Position numbers and translations under genes: made by a program
Notes under the pieces: model-generated
Told to the model about the DNA's origin: nothing
Databases searched by the model: none
The model's input: the letters and a program-made list of their open reading frames with translations, nothing else
In this document: piece after piece, positions 1 to 6,412 of the stretch
How positions within the stretch are numbered: the stretch's first letter is position 1
Layout of the letters: the number at the start of each line of letters is the position of its first letter
DNA from: Candidatus Eiseniibacteriota bacterium
GTDB taxonomy: Bacteria > Joyebacterota > Joyebacteria > Joyebacterales > Joyebacteraceae
Direction of reading: 5' to 3'
DNA: 7,399 nt
Assembly (NCBI GenBank): GCA_030630395.1
Contig: DAOVNE010000057.1
Span: 1 to 7,399 of the forward strand

Positions 1-123
1 ACTCTGATCGGCGCGGCGGGCGACATACTGCCCGAGCTGCTCGCTCGCGTCAGTGAGTGTATGGGTCAAGAGGGAGATGCACCCGGGGCCGCGGGTGGGG
101 TGAAGGAACGCAGCGGAGTCTGA
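1..123 (+). CDS. C-terminal end of an unidentified upstream gene (partial)
   Basis: Reading from base 1 gives 40 codons without a stop, ending at TGA (121-123). Most codons end in G or C, matching the genes downstream, and this supports real coding sequence. The visible tail begins with a helix-like stretch (GDILPELLARVSECMG) and finishes in a Gly/Ala-rich, probably disordered tail (APGAAGGVKERSGV). The start and all diagnostic domains lie outside the window, so no function can be assigned. The stop codon is followed at once by the ribosome-binding site of the next gene, with 12 bases between the genes, which suggests cotranscription. An antisense reading over the same bases looks like a shadow. 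Confidence 0.65.
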   Translation, partial: TLIGAAGDILPELLARVSECMGQEGDAPGAAGGVKERSGV

Positions 124-133
124 GAGGAAGAGG
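124..133 (+). promoter_or_regulatory. Ribosome-binding site of the large surface-protein gene
   Basis: GAGGAAGAGG follows directly after the upstream TGA. The GAGGA at 124-128 lies 7 bases before the ATG at 136, a normal Shine-Dalgarno distance. The second GAGG (130-133) is only 2 bases away and is probably not the main site. This supports ATG 136 as the start. Confidence 0.7.
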
Positions 134-135
134 TA

Positions 136-201
136 ATGCGACGACATATCCCGATTCTGATACTGCTTGTTCTCCTGCTTGCCTGCGGAACTGTCGCGGG
201 C
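136..201 (+). other. Signal peptide region, lipoprotein or type I
   Basis: Residues 1-22 have a basic start (MRRH), a Leu/Ile/Val core (residues 5-15) and LLAC at 14-17. That matches a lipobox with C17 as the lipidated residue. An alternative signal peptidase I site follows V20-A21-G22, before K23. Either way the protein is exported through the inner membrane. If it is a lipoprotein, the mature N-terminus would be CGTVAGKT. Confidence 0.75.
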
Positions 202-3200
202 AAGACGTACAACAGTCCATACATCAACGGGCACGTCACTGAAGAAGAGAACGATTGGGAGCCCGATGAGCTGGGCGTGGAAGACCCGGACAACGACAAC
301 CGTTGGGGTGCGAGTGACGGCGACCTGGTCGATCTCTATGTCACCTGGGATGCCGATAGTCTCTATGTCGGCATCACCACCGCCAACGCTCCCAGTCAGC
401 TTGGAAACGGCTATCTCCTCTTCATAGATACCGATGCGCAGGACGGGATCACGGGGGCAACGGACTTCTCGATCGCCGACTTCTACGCGCGGAGAATCAC
501 GTTCAGCACAATTGGTGCGGACGTGATCATGGCCGGCTGGGATCTGCCCGGTGTCTTTGAAATCAAGCACTGCTCCGACCCGACGAGCACGACGCCCGTC
601 GACGAGGTCTACTCCCAGTGCAATCCAGGCTGGAGGCACATCGAGGCCCGGATGTCATGGAACGGCCTCTTCGGACTCGGTGGGGGGGTCGTGCCCGAGG
701 GCACTACGCTCAGGTTCATCGCCGCCATCGTCGGAGGCGACAATTCGGGAGCATACGATGCGGCGCCGACATCATCCACCGGCGTTGAATCCAATCCGAG
801 CACGCCGTGGGACGCTTTCACGGACCTCGACAACTACTACGAGACCGTCGTGGACGCTGACGCAGATGGCGTACCGGACGAGGGATTCCCTCCCGGTGGC
901 TCCATATCCGGAACAGTGGCACTCGACGATTCCAATGATCATACAACGGTAGTCACTGTCACGGCCTGGAGTGGTGGCGTGGCCATTGAATCAGCCGATG
1001 CCCCGCCGGGTGGCGGCGACTACACGATGTACCTCGTTCCGGACGGCACCTACGACGTTGTGGCGACCGGTGAGTCGTATCTCTCCGTGACGGTCGAGGA
1101 TGTGACCATTGTCGATGAGGCCGAGATCACAGGCATCGATTTCGCGCTGACCAAGGTCACCGGTCGCATCGAGGGGCAGGTGGCCCTCTCCGGAGGTCCA
1201 GCCACCGATGTCACGGTGACCGTCTATGATGCGGTGACGGGGGAGGCGGGAGGAGATGGTCCCTATGTCGTGGCCGGTGGTTCCGGAGCTTTCTCCATAG
1301 CTACGGTCGTCGACGGCGGCTGGAACGTGGTCGCCGTAGCGATGGGTTATGTCGAAGCGGAGACCCCCACGACCATCAGTGGTGGCGACACAATGAATGT
1401 CGGCACACTGACGCTTCCAGCAGTCGAGGCGACGCACTTCGCCTACGTGGACTCGCTCGGCAGCACCATCTACGGTGTGGCAACGACAGTCAGCATCCCC
1501 GACAGCGGTCTTTACTACTATGCGGAAGCGTGGCTCGAGCCGCGCGACGACGACGATCGCGTGGCGTACTGGGATGATGATTTCATCGACAGCGTCTCGA
1601 TCTCGTTCACGCGTCTTGACCCGGCCCATCCGCCTCTCGGAAATGTGGTCATCGCCGATACAAACGGCGTCACGCTCGACCCACCTGCCATCACGGGAGA
1701 CATGTTCGTGAATGGACGCGCCGGCTTCCTTGTTGCCGACGATGAGATCGAGATCCTGAGGATTCTCGCGACCAGCGAGAGACTCGTGAATGTCCTCGAG
1801 GTGGGAATAGGAGCGCCGGCCCCCACAGAGCTCACGCTCGAAAGCGACAGCTATGAGATCGCGGTCGGTGACAGCGTGGCGAGGATCACCGGACAGCTCG
1901 TCGACGCGAGCGGCAACGACGCTCCTGTCTCCGGGCTCAATGCGACCATGACCGCCTTGGGCGTAGGCGGCGGTTTCAGTGTGACCGTCGTCGAGACCAA
2001 TGCGAACGGCTGGTTTGAGATTGAATTCTCCGGGACCGCGGCCGGTACCGCTCTTGTGACCGCGGTGATCGACCCGAGTTCGGAGTTTGCGTCGATTGAC
2101 GTGGACACGCTGGCGATCGTTCTCGAGCCCGGTGACGCGGCACTCGTCGAGCTTAAGGCATCACCGACCGCACTCAGGGCCGGTGAGACGGCAGTGCTTA
2201 CGGCGTCGGTCGTCGATGAGTGGGGTAACGCGGTGGACACTGCGGGATTGAGCATCGCACTCGTGGCGACACCTGAGGATCTTGTGGTCTCGATCGACAC
2301 ACCGATCGTGACTGATGCGGATGGCGTTGCCGTGGGAGCGATCGAAGCCGGCACAAACTACGGCATCATCGAGATAGTGGGAGACGCAGGGACCCTTCCT
2401 GTGGAGACCGTCTTCCTGCCCGTGGATGCCACCATCATAGCGGTCGACGAGGAGGCGCCGGAATCCGACGACGACCACAACAGCCACGAGGGCGTGGATC
2501 TGACCATACTTCACGCCTCGAACAGCGCAGACACACTGGTGGTGACGCTGGATTTCAGCTCCAACTGGGACGGCGCCCATCTCGGTCTTGCGATTGAGGG
2601 CAACGGTGATGAGGCGGGAGCGACACCCGAGCCATTCACCTTCCCCATAAACTACGGACACTTCCTTCTGCCCGACTACGCCTTCACGTACAAGTACGCA
2701 TCTGAGGACTACGCCGATCTCAGGAAGTGGAGCGGAAGCGGCTGGCAGTTCTACGATCACATCAACGAGATATGGGTCACCGACTGGGTGGAGGGCGCGG
2801 CTGTCACCGCGTGGATCACGAAGACCGCAGAGAAAGTCGTATTCCGAGTCCCGCTTGCGGCGATCGAGGCCACTGTCGGCGACACGATCCGACTCGAAGC
2901 GTATGTCATGCAGGAGACCGGCGGGGAGAAGCGAACGGCCCTCGACTCGGTGCCACATGACGCCACGCACGACATGGAGCCCGAGACCGGCGAGTGGTGG
3001 GAGACGGCGACGACGCCTGTAACACTTATGAACTACGCAGACTACGTCGTAGTGAGCGAGGGATCAGCACCGGGACTCGCGAACGGGCAAGCCGGCCCGT
3101 CGCCGGCAGAGCCGGGTGACGTCGTGACCTACACCGTTGAAGTGATGGATACCGGTGGAGGCATCGGCGATGTCTTCCTGAACCTCTCCGACATTGGAGG

Positions 3201-5487
3201 GGAGCCCCTTATCAGAATGCTGGACGACGGAGAGGGGCCGGACATGATAGGCGGAGACGGTGTCTACACCACCGCAGACACCCTTACGTCGTCCGCGGCC
3301 GACGGTGATCACACCATGACCGTCATGGCCAGAGACGCCACGAATGTCTGGTCGGCGACCGCCGTAATCACCCTGACCGTGGACAACCCCGCAACGGCCT
3401 TGAGGCAGTTCACCGACGCGGAGGGCGACGACCACGGTCCGAATCAGACGGACAGCGGCGGCGACCCGATCAGCGGGCTCTACTACCATTACCCGACCAA
3501 TCTCGTCTTCTTCCCAGGCTCGTTCGACATCACGGACTTCGAGATCTTCGCCGACGGCGACTGGCTCGTCTTCAGAACCTACGTCGCGGAGCTCATCAAC
3601 CATCAGGAACCGGGGGCCGCGGACTGGGGCGCTCCGCAGCCGAGCCAGCAGACATGTGATGACGAGTACCGGACGGACCTGAACCTCCAGAAGATCGACA
3701 TCTACATCGACGCGAAGGAGGGCGCCGGCTCAACCAGCGGCTTCCCGAACCGGTATGTTGATATCGCCAGCGTCGATGCGTGGGACTACGGCGTCTCGAT
3801 AGAGGGGTGGGGCAAGTGGTTCGTCAACTCGAACGACTCAAACTCATCCGCGAGCTGGAGTCTCTACAAGAACGACAGTGACGTCGCCATGTGCGACAAC
3901 TACGAGGAGGACTTCATCGACGTCCGCGTGCGGCGCGATCTCTTCGGCGATGACGCGGATGAAGATTTAGATATCGGCAACTGGGACATAATCGTATGCA
4001 TCTCCTCGCACGACGGTGACTCGTCGGACTCGAATCTGGGTGGCATACGCTGGATCAACAACAACATCGGTGAGTGGCAGTTCGGCGGTGGACGCGACAG
4101 CGAGGGTGGTCGCGACCGCGACGCGAACCTGATAGATGTGGCGGTGTCACCGGGTGAGGGTAAGGCGCCCGGGCGGACTCAGGAGGAGATGCTCGACTAC
4201 ACAACGGCCGACGCACAGCAGCGGTTCGACGAGAGCAAAGTCGCGTGTCTGCTTGAGGCGAGCTTCGCAGAGGACTACTCGCCGCCCATTATCGCCGAGT
4301 TCGAGAGTCGCAGACCGGACGGGTACACTCCTGTTGAAGGTGATGAGACGATCGAGCACATCCCCTGGCTGGCACTCGATGGCGCTCCGGCCGTCTTCTG
4401 GACGACCATCATCGCCCCCGTCTCCGGCGTCGGGGGCGCCCGGTTCTTCTGGCGCACTCTCGGTGATACGACCCGACACGCGGTCGACATGGTTGCCTTG
4501 ACCGAGGATGTTTGGGCCGCCGACGTTGCGCGAGCCGACATTGTGTCGGTGACGAGCGAAATCGATCTGAATGTCACGGGCATGGGCCGAGTCATCGTCG
4601 GCTACATCCATGCGACCGACAAGTCGTCAAACGAGAACGACATCTGGGCCGGTCCCTTTGAGCTGGCGATTCCAGAGCCGTGGGCGGAGTCGCAGCGGAT
4701 CGCGCACTCGGACACGACGGCCGCGAACGAGGCCGTGGTGTTCCTCTTCCAGGACGGGACGATCGTATCAGTGGACGAGGCGAGTCTTCCGACCGGTGCA
4801 CGCGACGAGCTTGCGTTCGCTCTCACACCCTTGGACGCTTCGCTCGTCGACCTCGCCAATGTACGGGACGACATGGAATTCGTGGGGACGGCACGGACGG
4901 TCACACTCGAGACTCTGGAAGGCGTGGAGATAGAGCCTGAGGGTCCGGTGACGGTGAAGCTCCACTACCCGGAGTACGATGTCGGATCTCTCGATGAGAG
5001 GAAGTTCGGGCTTTTCAAGTGGGTGACGGAGACCGATCGTTGGGTCCTCAGGGGGGCGGCAAACAGCCCGTCGAGCAACACGGTGGGCGCCACGACAGAT
5101 GTGCTCGGTCTCTTCGGGGTCTTCTTCTGGAACGGACTCGATTTCGACGAGACCGCAGGGCTATCAGGCGTCATATCCGAGCCGAACCCATTCTCACCGA
5201 ACGGCGACGGCATCTATGATTCCACCACGATCACGTTCTACATCGGTCGGGAAGCCGACCATGTCAATGTTGAGTTCTACGATCTCTCCGGACGTCTCGC
5301 CCGCCGGCTAGTCTGGCATCAGCCGACTGAGTTCACAGGCTGGCTTCAGGGGAGCATCGATTGGGACGGTACCGACGAGAATGGCCACGTTGTGCCGTAT
5401 GGTATCTATGTGATGAGGGTGGAGGCGAAGTTCAAGACGGAACCGACCTACGAGCGGGTCAATCGCCCAGTCGTTGTCATTAAGTAG
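136..5487 (+). CDS. Giant modular exported surface protein with several glycan-binding-like modules and a FlgD-like C-terminal domain
   Basis: This is a 1783-residue protein starting at ATG 136 after a good ribosome-binding site and ending at TAG. Residues 1-22 form a signal peptide: RR, a hydrophobic core, then LLAC at 14-17 (possible lipobox) or VAG (20-22) for signal peptidase I. Modules in order: CBM9-like (about 28-240); two carboxypeptidase-regulatory-like repeats (255-430); an unassigned stretch (431-562); two bacterial Ig-like modules (563-774); a second CBM9-like/DOMON-like module (775-975); choice-of-anchor-X-like (978-1083); glucodextranase C-terminal-like (1087-1355); Ig-like (about 1384-1510); ZU5-like (about 1520-1665); FlgD-Ig-like (1676-1783). 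No glycosidase, protease or lyase core is apparent. Composition is rich in Asp, Gly, Thr and Val and poor in Lys and Cys, as expected for an extracellular adhesin-like protein. It probably binds polysaccharide at the cell surface; the ligand is unknown. Module calls rest on remembered family patterns, not on a search. Confidence 0.9.
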   Translation: MRRHIPILILLVLLLACGTVAGKTYNSPYINGHVTEEENDWEPDELGVEDPDNDNRWGASDGDLVDLYVTWDADSLYVGITTANAPSQLGNGYLLFIDTDAQDGITGATDFSIADFYARRITFSTIGADVIMAGWDLPGVFEIKHCSDPTSTTPVDEVYSQCNPGWRHIEARMSWNGLFGLGGGVVPEGTTLRFIAAIVGGDNSGAYDAAPTSSTGVESNPSTPWDAFTDLDNYYETVVDADADGVPDEGFPPGGSISGTVALDDSNDHTTVVTVTAWSGGVAIESADAPPGGGDYTMYLVPDGTYDVVATGESYLSVTVEDVTIVDEAEITGIDFALTKVTGRIEGQVALSGGPATDVTVTVYDAVTGEAGGDGPYVVAGGSGAFSIATVVDGGWNVVAVAMGYVEAETPTTISGGDTMNVGTLTLPAVEATHFAYVDSLGSTIYGVATTVSIPDSGLYYYAEAWLEPRDDDDRVAYWDDDFIDSVSISFTRLDPAHPPLGNVVIADTNGVTLDPPAITGDMFVNGRAGFLVADDEIEILRILATSERLVNVLEVGIGAPAPTELTLESDSYEIAVGDSVARITGQLVDASGNDAPVSGLNATMTALGVGGGFSVTVVETNANGWFEIEFSGTAAGTALVTAVIDPSSEFASIDVDTLAIVLEPGDAALVELKASPTALRAGETAVLTASVVDEWGNAVDTAGLSIALVATPEDLVVSIDTPIVTDADGVAVGAIEAGTNYGIIEIVGDAGTLPVETVFLPVDATIIAVDEEAPESDDDHNSHEGVDLTILHASNSADTLVVTLDFSSNWDGAHLGLAIEGNGDEAGATPEPFTFPINYGHFLLPDYAFTYKYASEDYADLRKWSGSGWQFYDHINEIWVTDWVEGAAVTAWITKTAEKVVFRVPLAAIEATVGDTIRLEAYVMQETGGEKRTALDSVPHDATHDMEPETGEWWETATTPVTLMNYADYVVVSEGSAPGLANGQAGPSPAEPGDVVTYTVEVMDTGGGIGDVFLNLSDIGGEPLIRMLDDGEGPDMIGGDGVYTTADTLTSSAADGDHTMTVMARDATNVWSATAVITLTVDNPATALRQFTDAEGDDHGPNQTDSGGDPISGLYYHYPTNLVFFPGSFDITDFEIFADGDWLVFRTYVAELINHQEPGAADWGAPQPSQQTCDDEYRTDLNLQKIDIYIDAKEGAGSTSGFPNRYVDIASVDAWDYGVSIEGWGKWFVNSNDSNSSASWSLYKNDSDVAMCDNYEEDFIDVRVRRDLFGDDADEDLDIGNWDIIVCISSHDGDSSDSNLGGIRWINNNIGEWQFGGGRDSEGGRDRDANLIDVAVSPGEGKAPGRTQEEMLDYTTADAQQRFDESKVACLLEASFAEDYSPPIIAEFESRRPDGYTPVEGDETIEHIPWLALDGAPAVFWTTIIAPVSGVGGARFFWRTLGDTTRHAVDMVALTEDVWAADVARADIVSVTSEIDLNVTGMGRVIVGYIHATDKSSNENDIWAGPFELAIPEPWAESQRIAHSDTTAANEAVVFLFQDGTIVSVDEASLPTGARDELAFALTPLDASLVDLANVRDDMEFVGTARTVTLETLEGVEIEPEGPVTVKLHYPEYDVGSLDERKFGLFKWVTETDRWVLRGAANSPSSNTVGATTDVLGLFGVFFWNGLDFDETAGLSGVISEPNPFSPNGDGIYDSTTITFYIGREADHVNVEFYDLSGRLARRLVWHQPTEFTGWLQGSIDWDGTDENGHVVPYGIYVMRVEAKFKTEPTYERVNRPVVVIK
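217..855 (+). other. N-terminal CBM9-like module of the surface protein
   Basis: Residues about 28-240. The core signature is the strand pair around VDLYVTWDADSLYVGI (65-80), followed by LLFIDTDAQDG, the usual layout of family-9-like carbohydrate-binding modules (a strand with a W-D-x-D turn, LYV, then a D-T-D calcium/ligand loop). A later IEARMSWNGLFGL strand and a TLRFIAAI strand fit the last part of the fold. C146 and C162 could form a disulfide. The module ends at a D-x-D-x-D-G-x-x-D loop (240-248). Sugar specificity cannot be read from the sequence. Confidence 0.7.
898..1425 (+). other. Two carboxypeptidase-regulatory-like (transthyretin-like) repeats
   Basis: Repeat 1 (about 255-338) opens with GSISGTVALDD, has the P-D-G-T-Y-D-V-V-A-T turn typical of these seven-stranded modules and closes with ITGIDFAL. 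Repeat 2 (about 342-430) opens with GRIEGQVALSGG, continues with DVTVTVYDAVTGE and WNVVAVAMGY, and closes with MNVGTLTLP. Such modules normally act as structural spacers or stabilisers in extracellular proteins. Confidence 0.7.
1822..2457 (+). other. Two bacterial Ig-like (Big_1/invasin-like) modules
   Basis: Residues 563-665 and 665-774. Both show the pattern LxxxxxxxxVGDSVxxITGQLVDxxGN / LRAGETAVLTASVVDEWGN, followed by a TDADG or TNANG turn before the last strands (ETNANGWFEIEFSGT; TDADGVAVGAIEAG). These are spacer or adhesion modules in surface proteins, here lying between the two CBM9-like modules. Confidence 0.7.
2458..3060 (+). other. Second CBM9-like / DOMON-type module
   Basis: Residues about 775-975. 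After an acidic linker (EEAPESDDDHNSHEG) come LTILHASNSADTLVVTLDF, an aromatic-rich middle (FTYKYAS, LRKWSGSGWQFYD, WVTDWVEG) and VVFRVPLAAIEATVGDTIRLEAYV. The strand order (a LYV-like strand, a Y/W-rich ligand face, a vFrvPla strand, an iRLeay strand) resembles the N-terminal CBM9-like module and the C-terminal modules of some amylolytic enzymes. Exact family membership is uncertain. Confidence 0.5.
3067..3384 (+). other. Choice-of-anchor-X-like Ig module
   Basis: Residues about 978-1083. The signature includes a PGDVVTYTVEVMDTGGGI opening, DVFLNLSDIGG, then a LDDG turn and GGDGVYT (1039-1045), ending with DGDHTMTVMARDATNVWSA and ITLTV. This 'aspartate-rich turn, agDGvYt, then V-a-x-D' layout is seen in Ig-fold modules of large secreted bacterial proteins. 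It adjoins the glucodextranase-like module with a linker of a few residues. Confidence 0.5.
3394..4200 (+). other. Glucodextranase C-terminal-like glycan-binding module
   Basis: Residues about 1087-1355. Diagnostic pattern: an acidic D-x-E-G-D-D-H-G-P opening, then YPTNLVFFPGSFDITDF (1119-1135), a DWLVFR strand (1142-1147), LNLQKIDIYID, an FPNRYVDIA turn, a DVRVRRDLFG strand, NWDIIVCISSHDG, and a closing LIDVAVSPGEG followed by TQEEMLDY. This order matches the C-terminal domain of glucodextranase and of some surface-anchored pullulanases (Pfam Glucodextran_C), which points to alpha-glucan binding. Three cysteines (1174, 1253, 1288) lie inside it. In the known enzymes it sits next to a glycosidase core; here none is present. 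Confidence 0.65.
4413..4438 (+). repeat. Perfect 8-bp GC-only inverted repeat inside the coding region
   Basis: CGCCCCCG (4413-4420) and CGGGGGCG (4431-4438) are exact inverted copies around a 10-base loop. They encode part of IIAPVSGVGGA in the large surface protein. There is no T-run directly after the stem, so it does not look like an intrinsic terminator. Chance in GC-rich codons is the simplest explanation. Confidence 0.5.
5161..5484 (+). other. C-terminal FlgD-Ig-like / type IX sorting-like module
   Basis: Residues 1676-1783. It starts with EPNPFSPNGDGIYDSTTITF (PNPFSPNGDG at 1684-1693), continues with VEFYDLSGRLARRL (1712-1725), DWDGTDENGHVVPYGIYVMRVEA and ends in VNRPVVVIK. The order 'PNPFsPNGDG, v-DlsGrlvR-L, WDGtDenG--vp-GiY' defines FlgD-Ig-like C-terminal modules. 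In FCB bacteria these often occupy the position of a type IX secretion or cell-surface anchoring domain. Fold membership is clear; use as a sorting signal is inferred. Confidence 0.75.
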
Positions 5488-5488
5488 C

Positions 5489-5493
5489 GAGGA
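5489..5493 (+). promoter_or_regulatory. Ribosome-binding site deciding the PorV/PorQ-like start
   Basis: GAGGA lies between the TAG of the large gene and two candidate ATGs. It touches the first ATG (5494) with no spacer, which is too close to work, but sits 9 bases before the second ATG (5503). The second ATG is therefore preferred. Confidence 0.65.
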
Positions 5494-5502
5494 ATGACTG
5501 AC

Positions 5503-6378
5503 ATGAACGGGAAGATATGGGTTTTCTGCGCCGTGATTATGCTTGTGCCTCTCGCTGCGCCGGCCAACTTCATCGAGATGGAGACGGGCGCGCGGGCGAT
5601 GGGTATGGGTGGCGCCTTCGTCGCGGTGGCTGACGACGTGACGGCGCTCCACTGGAATCCCGCGGGGCTTGTCTCGCTCGACGAGATCCAGTTGTTCGGG
5701 ATGCGCACAAGTGTCTACAGCGTTGAGGGGTTGGCTGAGGACTCGGCCATGGCCGGGTACGGGAACACCCACCGGGGCATCGCGGCCGGGTGGATGAGGA
5801 CGAGCGCCGAGAATCTCTACAATGAGGACACGCTTCTCCTGGGTTATGGAAGCAGGACACCGATCGACCACCTCGCGGTGGGAGCGAGCCTCAAGCGCTT
5901 CTCGATAGACGCTCCAGGTTACGACTACTACAACGATCCATCGTTCAACGCGGGCGGGGACGCAGGGTACGCTGTCGATCTAGGCGGGCTCTACCGTCGG
6001 GACACCTGGTCCCTCGGTGCGACTCTGAGAAATCTCGGCGAGCCGGAGCTTCAACTGATAGAGGCGTCGGGAGCAAGCGACCCGATCTACATGGAACTCC
6101 GCCTTGGCGGAACGTACACCTTCCGCGAGGTCATGCTGATGAGCGTCGAGTGGCGTGCACCGCGCGAGGCGCCCGAGTTCTACGACGCGAAGGCATCACT
6201 GAATCTGGGTACCGAGATATGGTTCTACAATGCGTTCGCGCTTCGTGCGGGAATGAACCGCGACAGGATCACGGCCGGACTCGGCATCAAATCGAAGAAC
6301 CTCAGACTGGACGTAGCGCTGCTGTCGGAGCGGAGGATAGGCAGTATGTATCGCCTCTCGGCCGTGCTCCTGTGGTAG
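5503..6378 (+). CDS. PorV/PorQ-family outer-membrane beta-barrel protein
   Basis: This 291-residue protein has a signal peptide (MNGKIWVF then a hydrophobic run) with a clear signal peptidase I site, APA (19-21) before N22. It is followed at once by the family signature ETGARAMGMGGAFVAVADD (27-45) and TALHWNPAGL (47-56), typical of PorV/PorQ (UPF0164, FadL-like) barrels. The rest alternates short beta strands (AVGASLKRFSID, WSLGATLRNLG, MELRLGGTYTF, LRLDVALLSERR) and ends in an aromatic residue (RLSAVLLW), as outer-membrane proteins usually do. PorV in Bacteroidota shuttles type IX secretion substrates from the translocon to the attachment complex; PorQ relatives also work in that system. At 291 residues it is on the short side for the family. 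It lies 15 bases after the surface-protein gene, whose C-terminal module could be its cargo signal (inference). ATG 5494 would add three residues but has no usable ribosome-binding spacing. Confidence 0.88.
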   Translation: MNGKIWVFCAVIMLVPLAAPANFIEMETGARAMGMGGAFVAVADDVTALHWNPAGLVSLDEIQLFGMRTSVYSVEGLAEDSAMAGYGNTHRGIAAGWMRTSAENLYNEDTLLLGYGSRTPIDHLAVGASLKRFSIDAPGYDYYNDPSFNAGGDAGYAVDLGGLYRRDTWSLGATLRNLGEPELQLIEASGASDPIYMELRLGGTYTFREVMLMSVEWRAPREAPEFYDAKASLNLGTEIWFYNAFALRAGMNRDRITAGLGIKSKNLRLDVALLSERRIGSMYRLSAVLLW

Positions 6379-6400
6379 CCGCGCACAACGATGATTCTCG

Positions 6401-6406
6401 AAGGAG
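6401..6406 (+). promoter_or_regulatory. Strong Shine-Dalgarno site for the GTG-started barrel gene
   Basis: AAGGAG lies 6 bases before GTG 6413, close to the ideal sequence and distance. It fixes the start of the last gene on GTG. It sits in the 34-base gap after the PorV-like gene, in which no terminator hairpin is seen. Confidence 0.8.
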
Positions 6407-6412
6407 CTCCAG

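Noticed and set aside
57..242. Short + strand reading overlapping the upstream gene end and the signal peptide of the large gene
   Set aside because: It is out of frame with both genes, Arg/Gly-rich, and has no ribosome-binding site; it is a shadow.
991..1629. Antisense open reading of 212 codons inside the surface-protein gene
   Set aside because: The + strand encodes clear regulatory-like repeats here. The antisense translation is His/Arg/Asp-rich and low in structure, as expected from reading GC-rich codons backwards.
2161..2970. Antisense open reading of 269 codons inside the surface-protein gene
   Set aside because: It overlaps well-defined Ig-like and CBM9-like modules on the + strand and shows no domain, signal or start context of its own.
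3091..3107. GCCGGC ... GCCGGC hairpin with a 5-base loop
   Set aside because: Six-bp GC palindromes are frequent by chance in this composition, it lies mid-gene and no T-run follows.
5245..5260. GGTCGG-GAAG-CCGACC hairpin near the 3' end of the large gene
   Set aside because: It is a short stem inside codons of the FlgD-like module, over 200 bases before the stop and without a T-run, so it is not a terminator.
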